Shown here: positions 11,571 to 23,500 of the stretch, piece after piece
How positions within the stretch are numbered: the first letter of the stretch is position 1
Layout: each line of letters begins with the position of its first letter
Origin: Apostichopus parvimensis
Taxonomy: Eukaryota; Echinodermata; Holothuroidea; Aspidochirotida; Stichopodidae
DNA length: 46,422 nucleotides
Assembly: GCA_000934455.1 (NCBI GenBank)
Contig: KN894781.1
Location: 1-46,422, forward strand
Direction: 5' to 3'
Program-made: the position numbers and the translations under genes
The notes under the pieces: model-generated
What the model saw: only the letters and a program-made list of their open reading frames with translations
Told to the model about the DNA's origin: nothing
Database searches by the model: none

Positions 11571-14500
11571 GTACTGCACATGTTTTGAATATCTATCTTT
11601 TTTATCAAAGCTTTAAACCAGGTTATGAATTCAACGTAAACTTCAGAAACTGAGTGGTAGTCTGAAAAAGAAAACACAAAAAATAAATAAATAAAGGAAA
11701 CATAACATGACAAAATCATTGTGTTCACAGGATTACGTGTCTAAACCAGTTTTGAAAGTACATTCTGTGGTTTGGCACCTACTACAAGTGAAAGTGAAAA
11801 GTTAGCAGTTTTGTGTTTTCTGTATATACTTACTGTAGCAGGACAAGTACAAAATAAGATTATAGCATTGACAATCTTTTGTCCATCAAACAGTTCTGAA
11901 TGCACATCACATTTTACATATCAGAAACTAGATAATACTCAAGTCAAATCAGTCTTAGCGGAATTGACAAATAAACACAAAACGTCGATTCGAAGTACTG
12001 CAAAGTTAATGTTTCAATATCCCACTGGACACTGAGAATTCTCATGCAGGACATACTGTATATATGCTATGAGTGCATCATTTGATGTCCACTGTTCACT
12101 CCTGAAGACCCAAAGGAATGGAATATCAGTTAACTATAATAATGTTATCAGTTTTTAGTCAATTGACCTGACCTCCAATTTATGGAAGGAATAATTTGAT
12201 ATGACCTTGCTCCAATTGCCTTGTTCACTTCCTGTTTTAGTTTTAAATACTGCTTCCTTTTATAAGTTACAGTATACACTTGATAGTATCATATTTGCAA
12301 CATATGAGGTCATTTTAAGACCAATAAAGTAATTATTCAAGGCACGGGTTGATCATTTGTCAATAGCCCAGGACACTGACCTGGGGGGAATAAATTATGT
12401 TTGAATGTCATTTCCAGCTGTTTGATAGCTTCCATAATTGTTCTTAAATATGTATGTGTTTCATGTTTGTAATCGGTGTAAATGGTTGGATGTACAAAGT
12501 GTCCAGTTGAGTGTTTCATGGTTCAAGGACACTTTTTCTTTTTGTAGTTGGAGGGTTTACCAAAAGAAGACTTGATTAAGTACATAAAGAAGCAAGCAGC
12601 TATCAGTCAAAAAGTGAAAGCCAAGTGTGAAGGTAATGTTTTCCTCTTTTTTCTTTTCTCCCGTAATATTTAGTATCCCATCATTTCCGGTGATGACTGT
12701 TGTCTAAATACCGACCGTCATGGTTTCATATTCCACACAATTCTGTTTACTGAAATTGCTTAAACTCCTCTCTTACCCATCTCTTATCGAGAACTTTCTC
12801 CTTCATTAAATCCCGACTACATATCAAAACAAGCTCAAGTAGAGTATTCTAAGTTTTTTAAGTTCATATTCTTCACTGACATTCAGGGAATAATTTATTT
12901 ATTTTTTTTCATGTTTTTGAACAGATTTAAGTAAGCAGATATCAACCTTGAAGAAGCAAGCAGCAGAGACGACGGACAATGACAGGGTCGTTAAGTTGGA
13001 AGAGGAAGTGACATCTTTAAAAGAAGAAAGAGAGGAGATGTTAACAGCTTACAATGCAGTACAACAGCAACAGCTCGGATCAGCAGAAACACAACAGGTA
13101 GGCTGCTTAAATTTACTGGTTTTGCCTTCCATGAGCAATCCACTTTTCTCCTGGATCCACTCAAGTAACTTGGACAACTTTGGTTTGTTTTTTGTTTACA
13201 AGGTTGATGAAGCTTTTCTTCACAAAGGCAAGAAACCAGTAGTTAGCATCACCAGTTAGTGATTAATATGGCTTAAGCCCAGAGTCTCATATGCACAGAA
13301 GCTCAGACTAGGTACCTCTGCTGTGAAAAAGCGTGATGGGTCTAAGTCTTAAACGTCTGACACAGACCAAGGATACTCTAACCTCTTTTTAACCGATCAC
13401 AAAAATTTAAATTATTATTGTAAAAAAAAAAAAAAAAAAAAAATAAAAAAAAATTCTCCGGAAAACCTCCCCCAAAACCCCACAAAAAGAGCAAAAAAAA
13501 TCAACCAACCCCCCACAAAAACCCACCAAGGAAAAAAACAAGCAACCCCACAAGAAAGGAAAAAAAAAAAACAAAAAAAATCAGCAAAGGAGAAAAAAAA
13601 AAAAGCAAAAAAACAGAAAAATGGGCCCCCCCAAACCAAAGAAACCCAAAAAAAAAAAAAAAAAAGAAAAACAAAAAAAAGGAAGGAAAGGTGAAAAAAG
13701 GGGCCCCCCAAAAACTAAACAAAACAAAAATCCCAAACAAAAAAAATCCTTAAAAAAGGAAAGGGCAACCTTCCAATTTAAGAAAAATAAAGGGCCTTTA
13801 ACCGGGAAGTTGAACTGAACCCTTGAAAAAAAAAGGAAAAAAAATTAAACAAAAATGAAAAAGAAAAAAAAAAACCGAAAAAAGAACCCAAGGAAACCAA
13901 AACAACAAACCAAGGGAAGTAAACTTGGAAAATCAAGGTAAAGGCAAAACCCGGTAAGCAAACGGAAAACTTTAAAAACCCCCCGGGGAAAAAAAGCAAC
14001 CCGGGTAAAATCCTAAAAAATTAATAACAAAAAAACAAAGGGTAAAACCCCAAAATCCGAACGCCCCAAGGTCCCAAAAAAAAAAAAAAATCGGGAAAAA
14101 TTTCCGGCAAAAACAACGGGGCCGAAAAAAAGTTGGGGCAAAATTAATTGGGGGGGGGGGGAGAATTTTGTTCTCAAAAAATTTGGTCCAAAAAAATGTT
14201 GATCCAAAAAGAAGTGTCAGAAAAAAAATTTGATCACAAAAATATTGGGGTCACAAAACTAGTTTTCTTGGTTCAAACCAATAAAATTTTCGATAAAAAA
14301 ATTGCTCTGAATTTTTTCTTTTTGTCAGAACATAGAGACTTCGGAACATAGAGACGTCGGAACATAGGGATGTGCCCAAACCAATATAGATACCAAACAA
14401 AGAATGCAGTTTTATTAAAAATCAAAATTGAAGTCTTGTAAATAAAATGGAAATTTTAAACCAAACAAATGAATTGTAATGAGATGCATTTGACAATTAC

Positions 14501-17500
14501 ATGCGTACATGGTAGTTTTATAATTCTTTATCTATATGTAAATGTTTTGTGACATTCAATTTAACAAACATTTGAATTTGTTAGATGAAGAAATGTGGAC
14601 CCTGAATGGGTCAATATTTGTTTATTCTTTAGTTTTGCTAATATTTTCTAGGTTGGCAAGGTAACCTGCACAAATTTGCTACCTTGATTTTCTTAAAACT
14701 CAATCCTTGATGTTGACATAATCCCAGCAATGCTTTCCAGAGTATCTTCACGCGATGAGGGCAGAGACCAGAAAATGATGTGTTTTGTAAATAGGTATGT
14801 TGAATTTTAAATTGTTCATTCCCCTCCAGAATCTAGCCGAGCAGTTTGAATGCCTTAAGATGAAAGAAGAAACCACTCGATCATCCTTCCAATCTCTCCA
14901 GGAAGACAATAGTTGCTTAGCAACCACAAATGAGGTAAGCAAAAACGATAATAGCCAGCCATGGAATGTGTGGAAATAAGACTGAATGCGTTGGCAACAG
15001 CTAGAGTGTTTGCCCCTCAATTTTCTATGTCTGCGGTTTTCGAAATCCACCAGCTGACAGGCTCTCCTAACTTATCCAAAATTTGTGGTGTGTCATGTGG
15101 AGACTCCTGTGGATTTTGTTATTTCTGGTTTTGTGAATTGAGAAGAGTGTTTTAATTTTTGGTCCCTCCTTTGCTTTGAAAAGCTTTGTGCAAATTATAT
15201 GCACTGCATAGATGGTATAGAGGGCGCCCTTCTGTTTCTATTTAGCATTTGAGAGGGTGGTCAGATACTGGGAACACACTTTTCATATAAATGGTAAACT
15301 AAATTGACAGTCAAGGTAGCATCAGTGGGAACCAAACAATAACATGCACATCTTGTACTGTTATGAAGAGTTATCAGCAGGGACACAGCCACATATAAGG
15401 CCCCCCCCTCCCTGCTAGAAAATATCAGGGGGACCCCCTCCACTGGCAGACGGAATATTTCAAACCTTCTTAGTGTATAGTACATAAACTATATAATATG
15501 CGGTACAACATGAACAGTTGAATATTCTTCCACATCATTTCAAAAGTTGCATAAGTGTAGCACCAGTTTGCATCTTACCACCTTCCATTTCCCCAAAATT
15601 GCTCAAAGGGGGAGAGGGGGGGGGGGAGTGGACACCCTTCCCCATAGACCCTCTCCCCTCTCCTCTCATCCTGCATTCCATCATAAACCATGAGAGACTA
15701 AAATATCTCCTTCAGGTTTGACAGGTTCCCTACAAATCACAAAAAAAGAAGAAGTTAGATTGAATGTCTTTGTTGTATTTACATGGAATTCTTACATTGC
15801 ATCCCAAGAGGTATAACAGCAACAGTTTTGTTTGATCTGAAATTATTTTTATCATCTTCTTTGTGATATAAAATGGACTGATTTGTTTCTGTAATTGTGT
15901 GATTATGAATTGCTAGTAAAGAGCTTTGCTATAGTGAAATACGATGATTAAATGCATTAATATGTGTTCTTCTTTTCACATATTTGTAACATTTTATTTT
16001 CCTTTGAATTTTTTTCCATGGCCCTTGTTCATTATGTTAACCAGAGCCTAAAGGAACAAGTGAACGTGCTGACAGAGGCCAGAGATGTCACAATGAATGC
16101 CCTGAAAGTTATGAAACAGGNNNNNNNNNNNNNNNNNNNNNNNNNNNNNNNNNNNNNNNNNNNNNNNNNNCTCCTTCAGGTTTGACAGGTTCCCTACAAA
16201 TCACAAAAAAAGAAGAAGTTAGATTGAATGTCTTTGTTGTATTTACATGGAATTCTTACATTGCACCCCAAGAGGTATAACAGCAACAGTTTTGTCTGAT
16301 CTGAAATTATTATTATCATTTTCTTTGTGATATAAAATGGACTGTTTTGTTTCCGTAACTGTGTGATTTATGAATTGCTAGTAATGAGCTTTGCTATCGT
16401 GAAACACGATGATTAAATGCATTAATATGTGTTCTTCTTTTCACATATTTGTAACATTTGATTTTCCTTGAATTTTCTTCCATTCCCCCTGTTCATTATG
16501 TTAACCAGAGCCTAAAGGAACAAGTGAACGTGCTGACAGAGGCCAGAGATGTCACAATGAATGCCCTGAAAGTTATGAAACAGGAGAGAGCATCAGAGAG
16601 AGATGAGATGAACAAATTACAGGCCTCCATCCAAGACCTAGAAGGAGAGAATGAACAACTGAGAAAGGATCAAGAAGACATTCAGAATGGTAAACAGGAA
16701 GCTCAGGATAGAGTCGCTGAAATGGAGAAGAAACTCAGTGCATCTTCAGAAAGCGAGAGCAAGTTGCAGGATGCCTTGGATAAATCTCTGGAGAAGATAA
16801 AAGGCCTGGAGAAGCAAGTCGGAGAACTCGAAGAAGAGATGGTGTCACTGAGATCATCGGAAGAAAATGAGACGGAATCGATCGCTAGTCTAGAAAAGTT
16901 AAGCGAGGACTCGAACAGGTGGAAGGAAAAGTGTGAAGATCTGGAAGCAAAACACAACGAACTGCTGGTCCAACTCGATCAAGTGCAGACCGAGGCTCGT
17001 GAACAGTCTTCGAGTACAAAGGAGAAGGAAGAACAATGGAACGTGAAATACAAAGAACTGGAATTCAAAGTGGAAACCTTAGAAAAGGAAAAAGATGAGC
17101 TCAGTCAGGAACTTGTGAAATACAAAGAACTGGAATTGAAAGTGGAAACCTTAGAAAAGGAAAAGGATGAGCTCAGTCAGGAACTTGTGAAATACAAAGA
17201 ACTGGAATTGAAAGTGGAAACCTTAGAAAAGGAAAAAGATCGGCTCAGTCAGGAACTTGTCTCTAATGTCGAGAGAGAGAAGGACCAGTCTGTAAATGGC
17301 GATGCACTGGAAGTGAAGATCAAAGAGTTAGAGAAAGAGTTGTCTGAGTTAAAAGATACATTAAATACAAGAGATACAGAACTGAGTAACGAGAAGGTAG
17401 AATTAGGAAAAGTGAAGGAGAATCTGGAGGAGACGACCAACGAGCTAAAAGATTCGAAGAGAGCCACGTCGGAGAGAGATGAACAAATTGAACAGATCAA

Positions 17501-20500
17501 AAAGGAGCTAGAAGAGACCAGGAAGGAGTTGACGGCTTCAAAAACAGAAGAGGAGAACCTTCAGATGCAGCTGAATATCATCAAAGAAGCACACATGGAC
17601 AGTATGGAGACGTGTGAAAAGCTGAAAGAAGAAGCCAAAGAGACTGCGGCTCTCGACGACGGAAAGGAAGAGGTTGCGGATCTACAGGGAAGGATGGCGG
17701 AGCTCGAGAGAGAGAAGGAAGACTTGAGCGAGAAACTGGCAGTCATCAAGAAAGAATCAGAAGAAAAGGAAAATCAGGCTAAGGAGAAATGGGAGACGGA
17801 AAGACAAGAAAAAGAAGAATTGCAGCTGAAAGTTCAAAGTTTAGAAGAAGAGGTTGAGAGACTGAAAGAGGACGACAGGATCGGGGAACTGTCGTCAAAG
17901 GTGGAGAGGTTAGAGGCAGAGCGAGATGAGCTCTCTGCAAATCATGCGAGAGAACTCGAGCAATTAATGGACGACAAAAACCATCTCACTGTTAAATTGG
18001 AAGCTTTTGAGGAAAACCGAGATGGTTCAGATGCTTCCTATCAGAAACTAGCCAAAGAGGTTGAGAATACCAGATCAGAAAAGGAGAAATATGCTGCCAA
18101 TTTTGATAAGCTAAAGCGAGCATCACAGTCGAAAATCCAAAAGCTCCAGGAAGAGGTGAAGGAGTTGGGAGCAAGCAGGAAAGAACTGGAGGACATGTTG
18201 TCCGAAGCCAACGAAAACTGGACCACGTTAGAAGAGGAGTGCAGCAAATTGAAACAAAAGGAAGAAAGATTTCAGGAGGAACTAGAAGGGCTGAAAGGTG
18301 ACCTGTCAAAGAAAGACGAGGACATCAGTCAGTTGAAATCAGAACAGGAAGAAGCATTGTCGGAGAAAGACGAAGCAATCACAGTACTAGAGAAGAAGGC
18401 GAGGAAGTTAGAGAAGAAAATGGAAGACCTGAACTTTGAAAAGGAGAGTCTGGAAGAGGACCTGGAAGATAAGAAAGAAGGTGCTAAGGTGGTGGAGGAC
18501 CTCTTGCAGCAGGTCCGGGAGTTGTCCATGTCCAAGGAGAAGCTGATCGATCGTCTGCAGGAGGTTCAGGGTAAAGTCGACGAGTACGAGAGGGAGATCG
18601 TGGTCGTGAGGCAGCAGTTGGACGAGGAGAGGACGAGGAAACAAAGTGTGGAGGAGGAGATCGGCAAAATGAAAAACAATTTGGCAGAGGTGAGTGGAAT
18701 GGATTTATAAGGTTTTAAAAATGTGATTCTACTTTTTACAATGCTTTGAAAAATCCTCCTTCTGATTGAAATAACACATCTTTAAGAGAAAGCTGCAATA
18801 TATGTGACAGCCGAAAATGAAACTAATTAACGTTCGACTCCCGACGGATTTGCAGGAATTCGAGATTTTCAAAGTTGACATGAATGTTTAGTCTAGTCAA
18901 AGAGAAATTTTGAGTTAGATGCCATTGTCATAATGTTATTACTTGATACATACAATCAGAGACAGAAATTATTGCTAACAAACAGCTTATCTATATAGCA
19001 AAATGCCAGTGTAGGTGAATATACAGATTAATGCAGTCTTGAATTAATCATCAAAAGTCAAATATTAACTTTCTATTGAACCAAACAATGGAATAAATCA
19101 GGTGTTTTGGCATCCATTCTCGGTTGGCAACGCTTGCTTTGTTTACACTAGCCAGAGAGTAGGAAATGTGTATTGATGCATATAGATCATGATAATAGCT
19201 TAAACCTGAAATTGCAGTACTCATTGAACCTTGAGAGCTCTTTTAGTTTAATAGATCTGAACAATCTGAGATAAAGTATTGGTATCAGGTGTAAAATCTT
19301 GTAATTTACTCCAGCAATTTATTTGTAGCATTTTACTGCAGTCAGACAGTTGGATATCGCATGCAAAATGAAAAGATAAAAAAAAAAGGCATGAAATTGT
19401 GGTTTTGAAATGACCCCATATCATTCAATTGGATATGGCATATGATTGGACAAAAGGAACAGGTGTTGTTAGCAGCCTCACAATTATATTATTTCCTCCA
19501 TTATTCTAGCTAGACAGTGAGAAATGTCGATGGGAAAATTAAAAGCGTAATAGTTGGGATGTGGAATTTACTGTAGTGTGCAATTGACATGAAGTATTAG
19601 TTTAGTAGAACTAAGCCCTAGGATTGCAAGATATGTAACTAGACCTGTGTTAATAGCAATACCACATTTGGACTTTTGTGTAGTTTCACGTTGGAAAATA
19701 TTTGTCAATTGATGTGAGGAATGGAACATAGTTTTAGTTAGCAATATAGTTAGCATGTAAAGTTAGTATTGAGTTTACCTCAGCATAACTAAATGGTTAA
19801 AAACGTGAAACAGGTGTTTATTGCAACATTTTCCATCATTATGCACATTGTTTGCTCATTTGTTACCGTAGTTACAGGGGAGAGGTACATATGCATAGCT
19901 TCAAGAAATAGACAAACAGGCAGATAGACAAACAGATAGACAGACAGACAGACATATAGACAGAAATAGGGTAAAATTACTGGTAAGCAAAGAACAGCTG
20001 TGTTAGGTCAACTCAATAGGTCATCCACAAAAACAATGAGACAATAACTTGTGGATTGTCTTATTTAAGGGAATTTAAAAGTCACTACTGTATAACGGTT
20101 GTGTACATTTCGGTGGTGTTAATAATACGTAATAAACCATCTAACTGCTGGTGAGATATTTCCTTATTGAAGCTTTTTTTTCATTGTACATTTCTGTCAG
20201 AATTTGGAAAATATCTTGAGAATTTTGCTGTTATTTCCAGATGACAATAAAAAGTTTTGTTGTCTCAGATAATTTTAGGCAGACATGTCAAAAGCTACTT
20301 TAAACCTTTTACAAAGTAAGATTTGTAGATTACTAGGATACAAACATTTCCCACAATTTCTTTATTTTGGTCAAGGGCAAGCGTGAATGTTTTTAGAGTG
20401 TTGATGCAACACAGCATGGGTTTTAACAATTTTAACATCTATATATTTTGGGTAAAGTTGAATTGGTTCATATATTTTTTTATTTCTAGTCTCAGATAGA

Positions 20501-23500
20501 AAAAGATGCTACTCAGCAATCAGCCGATGATAGTGATGGTTTGAAGGCAGAACTCGGTGAGTGGAACTCTGAACTGAAAACCTACTCCATTGTGACAGTA
20601 AACATAAGCATTTCCCTGCTGGGAAGCTAATAATATTTTTACCCTATTTAACCCTAACTTCACACTGCCTGACAACAATTTCAATTGTAACAAACCCTCT
20701 ACATAGAAGTAAAAAGTCTATAAAATACACCACTCAGTTGGTTCAAGTTGATTATTTTTCATCAGAACGGTAGTGCATTTTATTTTTTAACAGATTTACT
20801 GTAGAAGGGTTGGGATGGGGGTGGGGATGAGGGAGGAGTGAGGGTGGGGGTGAGGGAGGGGATAGGGGATGGGCACTAATGGAACATTAAAATGACTTCC
20901 TGGCACAAATTTCAATTTTCCAAGAGCATCCAATGTCACAGCCCTTCTCACCTTTTGTTCAAAGCATAATGAGAAACAAAAATTGTATAAATTTCAAGGT
21001 GCTTTCCTGAGAGCATACAGGTTAACAGAGTAGAGTCAATACTACTTTGGATATTGAACAGATCTGTGAGTTTATAGAAAGGGCTCTTGACACAAGTTGA
21101 CAGCACAAGTTGAAAAGGAACTGCAATATTTTTTGCTCATTGGTAGGGTCATGTTTTGAAGGGCAGCACGGTGAAATTTTCGGAAAAGATCGAGGGCAGT
21201 GAATACGAAAGATATCATAGCCATAAGTTTTGTCGAGACCTGGGATTGTAAATCTTAATCAGATCACATCGAATAGTGTTTTTTTTTTCCCCTTTCTAAA
21301 TCGGATGCCGAAATATATTCGAATTTATTAATGAATGAAAACACATATATCTGATTGATTTTATTTTACACCTCCTTATTTTTGTTTTAGAGCAAACTAA
21401 AAAGCAATTGTCTGATTCTGAAGAGAAGGCACAAAAGTTGAAACAGTTAGCCATGAAAGTGAAGAAGGAGCTGGAGCAACAGAAAAAACAGGTATGGAAT
21501 AAAACCAGCAAACAAGAAAAAAGGGAGAAAGAGATCCTAGAGCGGGGGTTCCCTATTTAAACTGGGGTGCATGAACCCCCAGGGGGTGCCTGAGTCCACC
21601 CCAGGGGGTTCGTGAGAGGTTTCTGAAAGTCAAAACTAGAGTACTTTTTGTTGAACTAAAATCTGATATCTAATATAATTTAGTAATGTACAAAAGTCGT
21701 ACCTATCGACAAACTCTTTTCCCGTTCCATACGCATATGTTGCCATAGTAGTACCGTACGGTACATGTGATAAATAACTGAATTATGAAACAGACACAGG
21801 CCGCATGACTTTGGTGAAGTTGGTGCACGCATGACAGTACGTCGTGAAGATAACGAGCTGAGAAAGTAACTGAAAGGTTGGCCAAAGTAATTATTTTTAT
21901 TTTAGAAATTCCAGATGACCTCCATTTTGCCCGACACAAATCAAAGCTAGCATAAATTGATGCTTGAAAATTGTTGTTGAGTGACAACATGCAGTCACTA
22001 GCCTGTTTTAACATGATATACCAGTTCAATATTACACTATGAAAACTTGATCTTTAACGAAGCACTGTTATGCGTAGTATAGTATAATGATGAACTCAGA
22101 TCGTGTCTCGAAAAGTTGGTAGTTCGTGTATAACTGTGACATCCACAGGGGTTCGTGGGGGGATAAAGTTTGGGAAACCCTGTCCTAGAGAATTTATTTC
22201 GTCAATGTAGTCTCTTTTTCCGTTGGGAAGTTGAGCAAATGATATTGAATCACCGCTTTGTTTCTTTGAAGGATGAATTTTTTCTGGGGATATAATAAAA
22301 CGCTCGAAGCACCTCTTTAACTTTAACTTTTTTATTCATGCAAAATGTTATATTTTCAATTCAGAGCAAAATAACAGAGATTTCAAACGATCGTTGAGTT
22401 CATTAATAGGTTCAGATTTCCTTTCCAAAGTCGAAAAGCTTTTTGTGGGAAGAATGTAAAAATGAAAGTAATATTCATATCTCTTATAACCGCATCAGTT
22501 GATTCTTTTCTGTATTTAAATGTGAAACAAAAAATCATACGTTGACTATTTTCACTTTTGGGCTTCAAATTTTTGATGGTTTCGTAATTGCTGTTTTCCT
22601 TACGTTTTGCTTTAGTACTTGAACTCTGTACGATGTGAATATAAGTACTGGCATTAATATGATGCGACAACATAGACAAAAAATGAAAAAGCATGCAATT
22701 AGTTATGGCCATATTGAATGCAAATGTAGTGTGACTCAATAGATAGCTTTGAATTGTCTATAAATACACTTTACCTTGTGAGGCGTAAAATTGAAGTGCT
22801 AGCATATATGTTGTGAAGTGTTTGAGATGTTCTTGTTGTATTAAAGTGGATTGTCTTTCAGAGTAATTTTTTTCAGAAAATAACTTTATTCATTGCATCT
22901 ATTCACACTTGTTTTTGATTTATATTTTGCCTTTCCAGGTAAATAACTTACAGAGAGAGCTTTCTGCTATTAAGAGCAATGCTACCCAAAAAGAGAAAGA
23001 TTTGTCATCCATGGTACAAGAGAAGGAAAGATTGCTACAACAGGTGACAAACTTGAAAGACGGGAGCCAGCAGAATATAGGAAATTACCAAAGTCTGCAG
23101 GTGGAGTACGAAAAGGTCCAAGATGAACTGGACAGCGAGAGGGAGAGGTCGGAGAAGTTGTCGACACGACTGACCGAGATCGTGGAAGACCTGACCAAGC
23201 TGTCCAACGAGAACACCCAGTTGAAGGAGGAGAGGCAAGAGCTTCAAGAGAAATGGGAGAGGGAGGAGAAGGAGGCCAGGACGATGGAGAGGAACCTAGC
23301 AGAGGTGAGGTGTAAAGTGATGGCCCTGGAGAACGAGCTGGAGAAGGAAGCGTCGGTCAGAGAAGAGAAAGAAGAAGAACTGAAAGAGGCACTGGAGAAG
23401 AATAACAACTTCGAAGACAAGTTGAAGAGACAGGCCGAGGATAACGACAAGACCACAAAGAGACTGGAAGCAGCTCTGATGGGCGCCAGCCAGAGTAATC

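Larger units (their letters stand above)
14935..16508 (+). other. GCC2 intron 4 (contains gap and duplication)
   Basis: The unique part (14935-15706) holds C-rich and G-rich tracts at about 15400-15440 and 15605-15632. The rest is the duplicated contig end described separately. Confidence 0.75.
15707..16584. repeat. 414-bp direct duplication across the gap (likely allelic contig ends)
   Basis: Blocks 15707-16120 and 16171-16584 are the same length and differ at roughly 17 intronic positions, including two balancing 1-base indels. The 76 exonic bases are identical. Confidence 0.9.

Noticed and set aside
13415..14207. Phe-rich and Lys-rich open frames in GCC2 intron 3
   Set aside because: Translation of homopolymer A/T runs in a suspect low-complexity tract.
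17043..17258. Regular repeats as a CRISPR array
   Set aside because: Contiguous coding repeats without spacers, inside a eukaryotic coiled-coil gene.
21703..22029. 108-aa - strand open frame as a transposase remnant
   Set aside because: Lies inside the hAT-like element but shows no recognisable transposase motif; treated as chance.
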